Assembly (NCBI GenBank): GCA_902560675.1
Contig: CACEMP010000003.1
Coordinates: 1 to 64,000, forward strand
Direction: 5' to 3'
DNA: 64,000 bases
Source of the DNA: an uncultured Alphaproteobacteria bacterium
Lineage (GTDB): Bacteria > Pseudomonadota > Alphaproteobacteria > HIMB59 > GCA-002718135
Shown here: positions 1-7,548 of the stretch, one piece after another
Layout of the letters: each line of letters starts with the position of its first letter
How positions within the stretch are numbered: position 1 is the first letter of the stretch
The notes under the pieces: model-generated
What the model saw: the letters and a program-made list of their open reading frames with translations, nothing else
Database searches by the model: none
Told to the model about the DNA's origin: nothing
Made by a program: the position numbers and the translations under genes

Positions 1-1740
1 GGTTTTGGATCAGCTAAATGTTCAAATGAAGAAGCTTATTTATTTCAAAAATTAATAAGAACTGGTTTTAATACAAATAATGTTGATCATTGTACAAGGC
101 TTTGCCATGCATCATCTGTAGCTGCTTTACTAGAAACAATTGGTTCAGGTGCAGTTACTGCTCCATTCTATGAAGTTGAACATTCTGATGTGATAATAGT
201 CATTGGAGCAAATCCTACTGAAAATCATCCTGTTGCAGCAACTTTTTTTAAGAATGCTGCTAAAAAGGGTTCGAAATTAATTGTGATGGATCCAAGAGGT
301 CATTCCTTAAAAAAACATGCAACACATATGTTGCAATTTAAACCAGGATCTGACGTTGCTCTCTTAAACTCAATAATGAATGTTATTGTCGAAGAAAATT
401 TATTTAATTCCGAATATATTAAAAAACAAACTGAAGGATTTGAAAAATTAAAAAAACATTTAATGAATTATTCACCTGATATAATGGAAAACGAAACAGG
501 TATTGACCCAGAACTTATAAGAGAAGTAGCACGCTTATATGCTAATACAAACAAAGGAATAATTTTTTGGGGGATGGGAGTTTCTCAACACACACATGGT
601 ACCGACAATGCTAGATGTTTAATTTCTCTTGCTTTAATGACAGGGAATGTTGGAAAAAGAGGATCTGGTTTACATCCTTTAAGAGGACAAAATAATGTTC
701 AAGGAGCGTCTGATGCCGGTCTAATACCAATGATGTATCCTGATTACCAATTAGTTGATAAAGAAAATAATAAAGATTTTTTTGAAAAACTTTGGGAAAC
801 TCCTCTAGATGATAAAAAAGGTCTAACTGTTGTTGAAATTATGGATGCTATTCATGAGAATACAATTAAAGGTATGTATATACTTGGTGAAAATCCAGCA
901 ATGTCCGACCCTGATCTTAATCATGCAAGAGAAGCTTTACAAATGTTAGATCATTTAGTTGTTCAAGATATTTTTTTAACCGAAACAGCAACGTATGCGG
1001 ATGTTATTTTCCCAGCTTCCGCATGGCCTGAAAAAAATGGAACAGTTACTAACACTAATAGACAAGTTCAGATGGGAAGAAAAGCTTTAGACTCCCCGGG
1101 TGATGCTAAAGAAGATTGGTGGATAACTAACGAACTTGGAAAAAGAATGGGCTTAAATTGGAAATATAAACACCCTAGGGAAATTTATGAAGAAATGTCA
1201 CTAACAATGCCCTCACTAAACAATATATCTTGGGAAAGATTAGAAAATGAAAACTCTGTAACTTATCCTAGTAAGTCTCCAAACACACCTGGGGATGAAA
1301 TTGTTTTCGGTGATAAATTTCCAAACGAAAGTGGTAAAGGTAAATTTGTGCCAGCTAGTGTTACTGCGCCTGATGAAGTACCTGATAAAGAATTTGCAAT
1401 GATATTAACTACAGGAAGGCAATTAGAGCATTGGCATACTGGAGCTATGACTAGAAAAGCTTCAAATTTAGATGCCATAGAGCCAGAACCTTCTGTTTCA
1501 TTGTCCCCTGGAGATATATTAAAAAATAATATGAAAGCTGGTGATAAAATAAAAGTTTCTACTAGAAGAGGATCGGTAGATATAAGAGTAAGACAAGACA
1601 GAGCAATTCCAGATGGTGTTATTTTCATACCTTTTTGTTACAATGAGTCTGCCGCAAATCTACTAACTAATCCTGCCTTAGATCCTTACGGAAAAATACC
1701 TGAATTTAAATATTGTGCAGCAAAAATTGAAAAGTTATAA
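1..1740 (+). CDS. fdhF: Formate dehydrogenase alpha (catalytic, molybdopterin) subunit, 5'-truncated by window edge
   Basis: Frame 1 is open from the first base, so the gene begins before the window; 579 C-terminal residues are visible, and the ATG at 190 is internal. The protein oxidises formate to CO2 at a bis-MGD molybdenum centre. The fragment shows NVDHCTRLCHASS, where Cys35 of the fragment (nt 103-105) followed by His36 matches the Mo-ligand Cys/Sec-His pair of the Fdh alpha family. It then has IGANPTENHPV, the HTHGTDNARCL and GSGLHPLRGQNNVQGASD cofactor-binding segments, and a C-terminal molydopterin dinucleotide-binding domain (TGRQLEHWHTGAMTRK onward). A Cys rather than selenocysteine is used. 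It probably serves C1 detoxification or energy yield together with the sarcosine oxidase genes. A tiny lipoprotein gene follows after 7 nt; no fdhD or fdsD lies between it and tRNA-Thr. Confidence 0.93.
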   Translation, partial: GFGSAKCSNEEAYLFQKLIRTGFNTNNVDHCTRLCHASSVAALLETIGSGAVTAPFYEVEHSDVIIVIGANPTENHPVAATFFKNAAKKGSKLIVMDPRGHSLKKHATHMLQFKPGSDVALLNSIMNVIVEENLFNSEYIKKQTEGFEKLKKHLMNYSPDIMENETGIDPELIREVARLYANTNKGIIFWGMGVSQHTHGTDNARCLISLALMTGNVGKRGSGLHPLRGQNNVQGASDAGLIPMMYPDYQLVDKENNKDFFEKLWETPLDDKKGLTVVEIMDAIHENTIKGMYILGENPAMSDPDLNHAREALQMLDHLVVQDIFLTETATYADVIFPASAWPEKNGTVTNTNRQVQMGRKALDSPGDAKEDWWITNELGKRMGLNWKYKHPREIYEEMSLTMPSLNNISWERLENENSVTYPSKSPNTPGDEIVFGDKFPNESGKGKFVPASVTAPDEVPDKEFAMILTTGRQLEHWHTGAMTRKASNLDAIEPEPSVSLSPGDILKNNMKAGDKIKVSTRRGSVDIRVRQDRAIPDGVIFIPFCYNESAANLLTNPALDPYGKIPEFKYCAAKIEKL

Positions 1741-1747
1741 ATAGACT

Positions 1748-1870
1748 ATGATTAAAAAAACTTTGATTATTGTATTCCTAGTATTTAGTCCGCTATCTGC
1801 ATGCTCTACCTTAAGTGAAATTAATGAAAGAGTAAAAGGTGATGGTGTTCCCTATATACCTGGAATTTAA
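1748..1870 (+). CDS. Small predicted lipoprotein (40 aa)
   Basis: A short ORF 7 nt after the formate dehydrogenase stop. It encodes MIKK, then a hydrophobic stretch and a lipobox LSAC with Cys19, then a 21-residue polar tail ending GVPYIPGI. Lys-rich n-region, hydrophobic h-region and lipobox are all in the right order for signal peptidase II processing, so the mature product would be a 22-residue lipopeptide anchored to a membrane. Its spacing suggests co-transcription with the formate dehydrogenase gene. It resembles the very small entericidin/LPS-assembly-type lipoproteins in size only; I do not recognise the family and assign no function. It is shorter than usual annotation cut-offs, so it is easily missed. 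Confidence 0.6.
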   Translation: MIKKTLIIVFLVFSPLSACSTLSEINERVKGDGVPYIPGI

Positions 1871-1871
1871 T

Positions 1872-1896
1872 TTAAAAATTCTTGTCGAATTTTTAA
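1872..1896 (+). terminator. AT-rich hairpin, possible terminator of the fdh operon
   Basis: A perfect 10-bp inverted repeat with stem arms at 1872-1881 and 1887-1896 and a 5-nt loop TTGTC lies 1 nt after the lipoprotein stop. The 3' arm carries five T in a row, but the stem is nearly all A/T, so termination strength is doubtful. It sits just before tRNA-Thr. Confidence 0.35.
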
Positions 1897-1919
1897 TATA
1901 ATATAAATGGAATTTTGTT

Positions 1920-1995
<76 letters not shown>

Positions 1996-2018
1996 ACCAA
2001 CTTAATCAAGAATATTTT

Positions 2019-2780
2019 CTAGATCTTAAAAAATTCATACAATGCTATTGATGCAGCATTAGAAACATTAAGACTATCAATTTCATATTCTATGTTTGGT
2101 TTTGATTTTATTTTGACTAAAATATCACATTCTTTTCTTATTAAATTTCTCATTCCTTTACCCTCTGATCCAAAAACCAAAACTGATTTTTTTGAAAACT
2201 CAAGTTCTGATTTGGTATTATTAGAGCTATCAAAACCATAAATCCAATAATTATTTTTTTTAAAATCTGATAATGTTCTTTTAAGATTTGTTACTCTAAA
2301 ATAATTTACTACTTCTACAGCACCCGAAGCTGCTTTTAGTAATGAGGATGTTATTTCAGGTGAATTATCTTTTGCGACTATTATTCCTTTACAATCAAAC
2401 ATTGAGCAAGATCGCATTATAGAACCAATATTTTGAGGATCTGTTATTTGATCTAAAACAACAATGACTGATTTAGATTTATTCTGTTCATTTTTTATAA
2501 ATGTATTTAAATTTGGTCTACTAAAATCATTTGTGATTAGAACTACTCCTTGAGTATTATGTTCATCACCAAACTTTTGTCTAAAATCTCTATTACTAAG
2601 CATAATGATATTTTTAACTTTTTGTCTGTATATTTTTGCAAAGCTTCTCTGATTTTCATTAATTATTAACTCTTTATGCTCTCTTTTTTTATTTAAAAGG
2701 GCTGCTTTTACGGAATGAAGTCCGTAAATTATATGTTTTTCTGCCAATTTCTCTCTTTTTTGGTTATTTATTTTAGGCAT
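2019..2780 (-). CDS. rlmB: TrmH/SpoU-family 23S rRNA (guanosine-2'-O)-methyltransferase, RlmB-like
   Basis: 253 aa, the usual length for RlmB, which methylates the ribose of G2251 in 23S rRNA using SAM. The N-terminal substrate-binding domain begins IIYGLHSVKAALL and contains the NTQGVVLI strand. The C-terminal SPOUT domain has the three family motifs: DQITDPQNIGSIMRS (motif 1, with Asn-Ile-Gly-Ser and the catalytic Arg), FGSEGKGMRNL (motif 2) and IDSLNVSNAASIALYE (motif 3). It is the only minus-strand gene at this end and is convergent with tRNA-Thr. Subfamily specificity (RlmB versus other TrmH proteins) is inferred from length and the HGLHSV-like start. Confidence 0.88.
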   Translation of the reverse strand: MPKINNQKREKLAEKHIIYGLHSVKAALLNKKREHKELIINENQRSFAKIYRQKVKNIIMLSNRDFRQKFGDEHNTQGVVLITNDFSRPNLNTFIKNEQNKSKSVIVVLDQITDPQNIGSIMRSCSMFDCKGIIVAKDNSPEITSSLLKAASGAVEVVNYFRVTNLKRTLSDFKKNNYWIYGFDSSNNTKSELEFSKKSVLVFGSEGKGMRNLIRKECDILVKIKSKPNIEYEIDSLNVSNAASIALYEFFKI

Positions 2781-2905
2781 TTTTCTATATCACAGATTTA
2801 TTTAATTAATACAATCTAGTTATGTACAAATTGCCATTTTTTGTCTAAAAGGCCGTTGCTTTTACGAATACACGTATTTTGCAAAGGTGTGGTTGCTGTT
2901 TTAGA

Positions 2906-2932
2906 TTGACATACATACTAATTTATTAGTAT
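2906..2932 (+). promoter_or_regulatory. Candidate sigma70 promoter of the tRNA-Tyr/tRNA-Gly/tuf transcript
   Basis: A perfect -35 hexamer TTGACA at 2906-2911 is followed after 15 nt by TAGTAT (2927-2932); with a 16-nt spacer the alternative -10 is AGTATT. tRNA-Tyr starts 18 nt downstream. This is the strongest -35 box in the first 15 kb and stands at the head of the long ribosomal/RNA polymerase block. Confidence 0.5.
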
Positions 2933-2950
2933 TGGCCAATGTCTTCATAT

Positions 2951-3036
2951 GGAGGGGTGGTCGAGTGGTTAAAGGCAGCGGACTGTAAATCCGCCCGCGT
3001 GAGCGTACGTAGGTTCGAATCCTACCCCCTCCACCA
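2951..3036 (+). tRNA. tRNA-Tyr (GTA)
   Basis: Class II tRNA with long variable arm. Acceptor GGAGGGG pairs with CCCCTCC; anticodon stem GCGGA/TCCGC encloses loop CTGTAAA, anticodon GTA. T-arm contains GGTTCGAATCC; CCA is encoded (3034-3036). The tRNA-Tyr, tRNA-Gly, tuf order is the classic bacterial arrangement. Confidence 0.96.
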
Positions 3037-3098
3037 AAATGGAGGTTAAGGATTAAAGCAAATGAAGGAAGTGAGTGTGTGAAACAGTCAGTTTAGTT

Positions 3099-3172
3099 GC
3101 GGGTGTAGCTTAGTGGTAAAGCTCCAGCCTTCCAAGCTGGCTACGAGGGTTCGATTCCCTTCACCCGCTCCA
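3099..3172 (+). tRNA. tRNA-Gly (TCC)
   Basis: Acceptor GCGGGTG pairs with CACCCGC; anticodon stem CCAGC/GCTGG encloses loop CTTCCAA, anticodon TCC. T-arm GGGTTCGATTCCC; encoded CCA at 3170-3172. Lies 62 nt after tRNA-Tyr and 27 nt before tuf, so the three are very likely one transcript. Confidence 0.96.
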
Positions 3173-3199
3173 TAACAAAAATTTATTGGGGTAAATAAA

Positions 3200-4390
3200 A
3201 TGGCAAAAGCAAAATTTGAAAGAAACAAACCACATTGCAACATTGGTACTGTTGGACACGTGGATCATGGTAAAACTACATTAACCGCAGCTATTACAAA
3301 AGTTTTAGCTGAAAAAGGTGGAGCAGAATTTACTGCTTATGATCAAATAGATAAAGCTCCTGAAGAAAAAGAACGTGGAATTACGATATCAACAGCTCAT
3401 GTTGAGTATGAAACTGATAATAGACACTATGCCCATGTAGATTGTCCAGGTCATGCTGATTATGTTAAAAACATGATAACTGGTGCAGCACAAATGGATG
3501 GAGCAATATTAGTTGTTAACGCTGCAGATGGCCCAATGCCTCAGACTAGAGAACATATATTACTAGCGAGACAGGTTGGTGTACCTGCTTTAGTAGTTTA
3601 CATGAATAAAGTTGATCAAGTTGATGATAAAGAGCTAATTGACTTAGTTGAAATGGAAGTAAGAGAATTGTTATCTTCATATGAATTTCCTGGTGATACT
3701 ACCCCTATCATTAAGGGTTCTGCTCTTGCTGCTGTTGAAGGTCGTGATGATGAGATTGGAAAGAACTCTATCATGGAGCTTATGAAAGCTGTTGATGAGC
3801 ACATTCCACAACCAGATAGACCTAAAGATAAACCCTTCTTAATGCCTGTTGAAGATGTATTTTCAATTTCTGGAAGAGGTACAGTTGTTACTGGTAGAAT
3901 TGAACAAGGTATTATTAAAGTAGGTGAAGAAATTGAAATTTTAGGTATCAGAGAAGCCCAAAAAACTACATGCACTGGAGTAGAAATGTTTAGAAAACTT
4001 TTAGACTCTGGAGAAGCTGGAGATAATGTTGGTGTTTTATTAAGAGGTACTAAAAGAGAAGAGGTTGAAAGAGGGCAGGTATTAGCAGTACCAGGTTCAA
4101 TTAAACCTCATACCAAATTTAAAGCTGAAGCATATGTTCTTAAAAAAGAAGAAGGTGGAAGACATACTCCGTTTTTCTCAAATTATAGACCTCAGTTTTA
4201 CTTTAGAACTACAGATGTAACTGGTACAATAAAACTACCTGAAGGCACTGAAATGGTTATGCCTGGTGATAATATAACAATGGAAGTAACTCTACTGTCC
4301 CCTATAGCAATGGATAAAGGTTTAAAATTTGCTATCAGAGAAGGTGGCAGAACTGTTGGTGCCGGAGTTGTTGCTGAGATTATTGAATAG
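3200..4390 (+). CDS. tuf: Translation elongation factor Tu
   Basis: 396 aa, full length. EF-Tu carries aminoacyl-tRNA to the ribosomal A site with GTP hydrolysis. The G domain shows GHVDHGKT (residues 19-26), the switch-I RGITIS segment, DCPGHADY (switch II) and the NKVD guanine-specificity motif; domains 2 and 3 follow, with [19 protein letters not shown] near the C-terminus. A GGGG Shine-Dalgarno-like tract precedes the ATG. It is the only tuf in the window, sitting between tRNA-Gly and tRNA-Trp (the tufB position); no second copy follows fusA. Confidence 0.99.
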   Translation: MAKAKFERNKPHCNIGTVGHVDHGKTTLTAAITKVLAEKGGAEFTAYDQIDKAPEEKERGITISTAHVEYETDNRHYAHVDCPGHADYVKNMITGAAQMDGAILVVNAADGPMPQTREHILLARQVGVPALVVYMNKVDQVDDKELIDLVEMEVRELLSSYEFPGDTTPIIKGSALAAVEGRDDEIGKNSIMELMKAVDEHIPQPDRPKDKPFLMPVEDVFSISGRGTVVTGRIEQGIIKVGEEIEILGIREAQKTTCTGVEMFRKLLDSGEAGDNVGVLLRGTKREEVERGQVLAVPGSIKPHTKFKAEAYVLKKEEGGRHTPFFSNYRPQFYFRTTDVTGTIKLPEGTEMVMPGDNITMEVTLLSPIAMDKGLKFAIREGGRTVGAGVVAEIIE

Positions 4391-4432
4391 TTTAAGAGAC
4401 TTGTTCTACTAATTAGACTATCCTCTTAATAA

Positions 4433-4508
4433 AGGAGTGTAGCTCAACTGGTAGAGCACCGGTCTCCAAAACCGGGGGCTGCGGGTTCAAGTCCTGCCAC
4501 TCCTGCCA
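4433..4508 (+). tRNA. tRNA-Trp (CCA)
   Basis: Acceptor AGGAGTG pairs with CACTCCT; anticodon stem CCGGT/ACCGG encloses CTCCAAA, anticodon CCA (Trp). T-arm CGGGTTCAAGTCCTG; encoded 3' CCA at 4506-4508. A 7-bp inverted repeat (4392-4398 with 4423-4429) in the tuf-tRNA spacer may be a processing hairpin. Confidence 0.96.
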
Positions 4509-4520
4509 AATTGAAAGTTG

Positions 4521-4739
4521 ATGATGAATATAGAAAAGAAAAAAAACTCACCTGCTCTTTTTGTAAGACAAGTTAGACAAGAGCTGCAGAAAGTTACATG
4601 GCCTCAAAGAAGAGACACTTTTATATCATCTGCTATTGTTATAGTTCTTATAATTCTTTTTTCCTTGTTTTTTCTTCTTACAGATCAAATATGGTCTTTT
4701 TCAATCAAACAGATTATTAAAATAGGGTCAGGTTTATAA
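4521..4739 (+). CDS. secE: Preprotein translocase subunit SecE
   Basis: 72 aa (71 if the adjacent second ATG at 4524 is used; an in-frame TTG at 4518 is also possible). SecE clamps SecY in the inner-membrane Sec translocon. The sequence shows the typical amphipathic segment FVRQVRQELQKVTWPQRRDT followed by one transmembrane helix (AIVIVLIILFSLFFLL), the minimal single-span SecE. The start lies only 12 nt after the tRNA-Trp CCA, with no clear Shine-Dalgarno sequence, so after tRNA processing the mRNA would have a very short leader. Directly abuts nusG. Confidence 0.93.
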   Translation: MMNIEKKKNSPALFVRQVRQELQKVTWPQRRDTFISSAIVIVLIILFSLFFLLTDQIWSFSIKQIIKIGSGL

Positions 4740-5273
4740 ATGTCTCAAACTAGATGGTACGTACTACATGCATATTCTGGATATGAAAAAAAGGTTGCAG
4801 AAAGTATAATGGATCAAGCAATTAAACTTGGTATTCGAGAGCACATTGAGGAAATATCCGTACCTACTCAAAACATTGTTGAAGTTAAAAGAGGGGTAAG
4901 AGTAAATACTGAGAGAAAAATATTCCCTGGTTATATTCTTATTAAAATGAATTTAAATGATGATACTTGGCATATAATTAAAACAACTCCTAAATTAAGT
5001 GGTTTTCTTGGGAATAAAGGTAAACCAATACCAATTAGTAATTCTGAAGCACAAAGAATTTCTCAAGATGCTGCAAGCGGTCCTGATAAAACAAGACCTG
5101 CTATAATGTACGATATAGGTGAACAAGTAAAAGTCATAGATGGGCCTTTTGCCTCTTTTAATGGAGAAATAGAACAAATTGATGAAGATAAAGCTAGACT
5201 TAGAGTTGCTGTTTCAATATTTGGAAGATCTACACCAGTAGATTTAGATTACACTCAAGTGGAGAAAGTATAA
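4740..5273 (+). CDS. nusG: Transcription termination/antitermination factor NusG
   Basis: 177 aa. NusG binds RNA polymerase as a processivity factor and couples it to Rho or to ribosomal protein S10. The N-terminal NGN domain starts [17 protein letters not shown] and includes [11 protein letters not shown]; the C-terminal KOW domain shows [22 protein letters not shown]. The ATG immediately follows the secE stop with no gap, indicating translational coupling. Confidence 0.98.
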   Translation: MSQTRWYVLHAYSGYEKKVAESIMDQAIKLGIREHIEEISVPTQNIVEVKRGVRVNTERKIFPGYILIKMNLNDDTWHIIKTTPKLSGFLGNKGKPIPISNSEAQRISQDAASGPDKTRPAIMYDIGEQVKVIDGPFASFNGEIEQIDEDKARLRVAVSIFGRSTPVDLDYTQVEKV

Positions 5274-5280
5274 GGTAATT

Positions 5281-5709
5281 ATGGCCAAAGAAATATTAGG
5301 ATATATTAAATTACAAATTCCTGCTGGGGGCGCAAATCCATCCCCTCCAGTTGGTCCAGCACTTGGTCAAAGAGGTTTAAATATTATGGATTTTTGTAAG
5401 GCTTTTAATGATAAGACTAAAGATTTAGAAAAAGGTGCTCCCATTCCAGTTATTATTACTGCATATAAAGATAGAAGTTTTGATTTTATTACTAAGTTAC
5501 CACCTGTGAGTTATTACCTTAAAAAAGCAGCAAAATTAAAAAAGGGTAATTCAACACCTGGAAGAACATTAGTGGGTAAAGTTTCGATGTCAGATGTTGA
5601 AAAAATTGCAAAAGAAAAAATGTCAGATTTAAATGCGATTGATTTAAAAGGTGCAGTTAATATGGTTAAAGGATCAGCTGTCTCAATGGGGATGGAGGTA
5701 ACTAATTAA
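5281..5709 (+). CDS. rplK: 50S ribosomal protein L11
   Basis: 142 aa, standard length. L11 binds the GTPase-associated region of 23S rRNA. The proline-rich N-terminal domain reads [19 protein letters not shown], and the C-terminal RNA-binding domain has [17 protein letters not shown]. The last base of its TAA stop is the first base of the rplA ATG, so the two are translationally coupled. Confidence 0.99.
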   Translation: MAKEILGYIKLQIPAGGANPSPPVGPALGQRGLNIMDFCKAFNDKTKDLEKGAPIPVIITAYKDRSFDFITKLPPVSYYLKKAAKLKKGNSTPGRTLVGKVSMSDVEKIAKEKMSDLNAIDLKGAVNMVKGSAVSMGMEVTN

Positions 5710-6398
5710 TGAAAATTTCTAAAAATAAAAAAAATATGATTAAAGATCTAGACCTACAAAAAATCTATGAACCCTTAGAAGCTATAAAAATTTTAAAAGA
5801 AAGATCTTTCGTTAAATTTGACGAAACAGTAGATGTTTCAATTAACCTTGGTATAGATAGCAACAAAACAGATCAAAATATAAAAGGTGTAATTAATTTG
5901 CCAAAAGGCACGGGCAAAAAAGTTAATGTAGCAGTTATAACATCAGATAATAAGATAAGTGAAGCAAAAGATAATGGTGCAGACATTTATGGTGGAAATG
6001 AAGTAATTGAATCAATCTCATCAAGCAAAATAAATTTTGATATTCTTATAGCCTCACCTGATATGATGCCAAATTTAGGTAAGGTAGCTAAAATACTAGG
6101 ACCAAAAGGACTGATGCCAAATCCTAAATTAGGAACCGTTACTAACGATATTGCGAATGCTGTAAAGAATGCAAAAGCAGGTCAAGTAAAATTTAAAAAT
6201 GAAAAATCTGGAATTGTTCATGCTGGAATTGGAAAACTTAGTTTTAGTGAAGAGGACATTTTATCTAATCTTAAAACATTTTATTCAACAGTAAGTAAGA
6301 GTAAACCTGATGCTGTAAAAGGGTCATTTATAAAAAAAGTTACCATAGCTTCAACTATGGGAGTTGGACTAACTATTAACCTGAATAGTCTGCGTTAA
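5709..6398 (+). CDS. rplA: 50S ribosomal protein L1
   Basis: 229 aa. L1 forms the mobile L1 stalk that guides deacylated tRNA out of the E site, and in many bacteria it represses its own operon. The conserved GPKGLMPNPKLGTV signature is present in the middle, with FDETVDVSINLGID near the N-terminus. It overlaps rplK by one base and is followed by the 186-nt leader of rplJ. Confidence 0.99.
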   Translation: MKISKNKKNMIKDLDLQKIYEPLEAIKILKERSFVKFDETVDVSINLGIDSNKTDQNIKGVINLPKGTGKKVNVAVITSDNKISEAKDNGADIYGGNEVIESISSSKINFDILIASPDMMPNLGKVAKILGPKGLMPNPKLGTVTNDIANAVKNAKAGQVKFKNEKSGIVHAGIGKLSFSEEDILSNLKTFYSTVSKSKPDAVKGSFIKKVTIASTMGVGLTINLNSLR

Positions 6399-6409
6399 TA
6401 AGTTCAACA

Positions 6410-6568
6410 GATGATCATTTTGATCATCACCTGTCAAAGACTGCAGGAGCTTTATAGCTTAATATCCTGCATAGACTGAAGTGAGTCATTGATTTGCTTC
6501 TTGACAGGCTTATGTTAGTTTGGTGGTCAAACTAACTTTAGCTAATATTAGATTTTTAAATCTAATAT
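6410..6568 (+). promoter_or_regulatory. Ribosomal protein L10 leader with accessory hairpins
   Basis: The 186-nt rplA-rplJ spacer is packed with secondary structure. The core closes with CTGTCAA (6431-6437) pairing to TTGACAG (6501-6507) and encloses GACTGCAGGAG...TCCTGCATAGAC, which looks like the L10 leader family: mRNA that L10(L12)4 binds to repress rplJL translation. Three extra stems flank it: GATGATCA/TGATCATC (6410-6428), a 9-bp stem at 6514-6522/6528-6536, and a perfect 10-bp stem at 6545-6554/6559-6568 that ends 6 nt before the rplJ ribosome-binding site. The family call is from the conserved core and location; the accessory stems are read directly. Confidence 0.8.
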
Positions 6569-6584
6569 AAAAACCGAGGTTGAC

Positions 6585-7106
6585 GTGAAACGTTCTGAAA
6601 AAAAAGATTTCGTAGCTAAGCTTAAAGATGAAATTTCTAAATCTTCTTCAATAATTGTTGCTGAATATTCTGGTTTAACAGTTAAGGAATCCGAGAATTT
6701 GAGAAATGAAATGAGAGCTAATGGCACGAATTTTAAAGTAACAAAGAACAGACTCACTAAACTTGCTATTCAAGAAACTCATTTTAAAGAGATTTCTGAT
6801 TTATTCAAAGGTCCTACAGCAATAGCTTATTCAACTGATCCAGTTGCACCAGCAAGAATTGCAGTTACTTTTGAAAAAAAATTTGAAAAATTTAATATCA
6901 TTGGAGGTGGTTACAATGGAGAAAAAATTGATAAAGAAAAAATTGATTTTTTAGCCAAATTACCTTCATTAGATGAGTTAAGGGGTAAACTTGTAGGTCT
7001 AATTTCGGCTCCCGCGCAAAAAATCGCATCTATTGCAATTGAGCCAGGAAGTCAAATTGCAAGACTTTTAAGTTCAAAGAGTAGTAATTCTCAAGAGTCG
7101 AACTAG
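6585..7106 (+). CDS. rplJ: 50S ribosomal protein L10
   Basis: 173 aa. L10 anchors L7/L12 dimers to the ribosomal stalk. The N-terminal RNA-binding domain has [29 protein letters not shown] and [12 protein letters not shown]; the C-terminal helix ([19 protein letters not shown]) is where L12 dimers bind. The start is GTG, supported by CGAGG 6 nt upstream and by family length. Translation is probably governed by the structured leader upstream. Confidence 0.97.
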   Translation: MKRSEKKDFVAKLKDEISKSSSIIVAEYSGLTVKESENLRNEMRANGTNFKVTKNRLTKLAIQETHFKEISDLFKGPTAIAYSTDPVAPARIAVTFEKKFEKFNIIGGGYNGEKIDKEKIDFLAKLPSLDELRGKLVGLISAPAQKIASIAIEPGSQIARLLSSKSSNSQESN

Positions 7107-7125
7107 GTTAATAAGGAGAAATAAA

Positions 7126-7500
7126 ATGGCTGATCTAAATAAAATTATTGAAGATTTATCTTCATTAACAGTTCTTGAAGCAGCAGAATTGAGCAAAATG
7201 CTTGAAGAAAAATGGGGAGTTTCAGCAGCAGCTCCAGTTGCAGTTGCCGCTGCACCTGCTGCAGGTGGCGAAGCTCCTGCTGAGGAAAAATCTGAATTTG
7301 ATGTTGTGCTTGCAGAGTCAGGTACAAATAAAATTGCAGTTATTAAAGAAGTTAGAACAATAACTGGTTTAGGTTTAAAAGAAGCAAAAGATCTTGTTGA
7401 GGGAGCTCCAAAGCCTTTGAAGCAAGGTGTTAAAAAAGAAGAAGCAGAAGCTATGAAGAAATCATTGGAAACTGCTGGAGCAAAAGTTGAACTAAAATAA
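7126..7500 (+). CDS. rplL: 50S ribosomal protein L7/L12
   Basis: 124 aa. The multicopy stalk protein recruits translational GTPases. Order: N-terminal dimerisation helices ([26 protein letters not shown]), Ala-rich flexible hinge ([19 protein letters not shown]), then the globular C-terminal domain with [16 protein letters not shown] strong AAGGAG Shine-Dalgarno precedes the ATG, fitting the protein's high copy number. A GC-rich hairpin follows the stop. Confidence 0.99.
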   Translation: MADLNKIIEDLSSLTVLEAAELSKMLEEKWGVSAAAPVAVAAAPAAGGEAPAEEKSEFDVVLAESGTNKIAVIKEVRTITGLGLKEAKDLVEGAPKPLKQGVKKEEAEAMKKSLETAGAKVELK

Positions 7501-7505
7501 AATAA

Positions 7506-7525
7506 TGACCCCTGAGCAGGGGTCA
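7506..7525 (+). terminator. rplL-rpoB intergenic hairpin (attenuator or processing site)
   Basis: A perfect 8-bp GC-rich stem, TGACCCCT (7506-7513) with AGGGGTCA (7518-7525) and loop GAGC, is followed by AATATTTT. It lies between rplL and rpoB, where enterobacteria have a partial terminator and an RNase III site that lower rpoBC expression relative to L7/L12. The T-tract is interrupted, so partial rather than full termination is likely. Confidence 0.6.
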
Positions 7526-7548
7526 ATATTTTAAAAAAAAGGAAATTG

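Noticed and set aside
7074-7526. 150-aa minus-strand ORF opposite rplL
   Set aside because: Shadow of rplL: it exists because the Ala-rich coding strand lacks stops in the complementary frame; no homology or ribosome-binding site.
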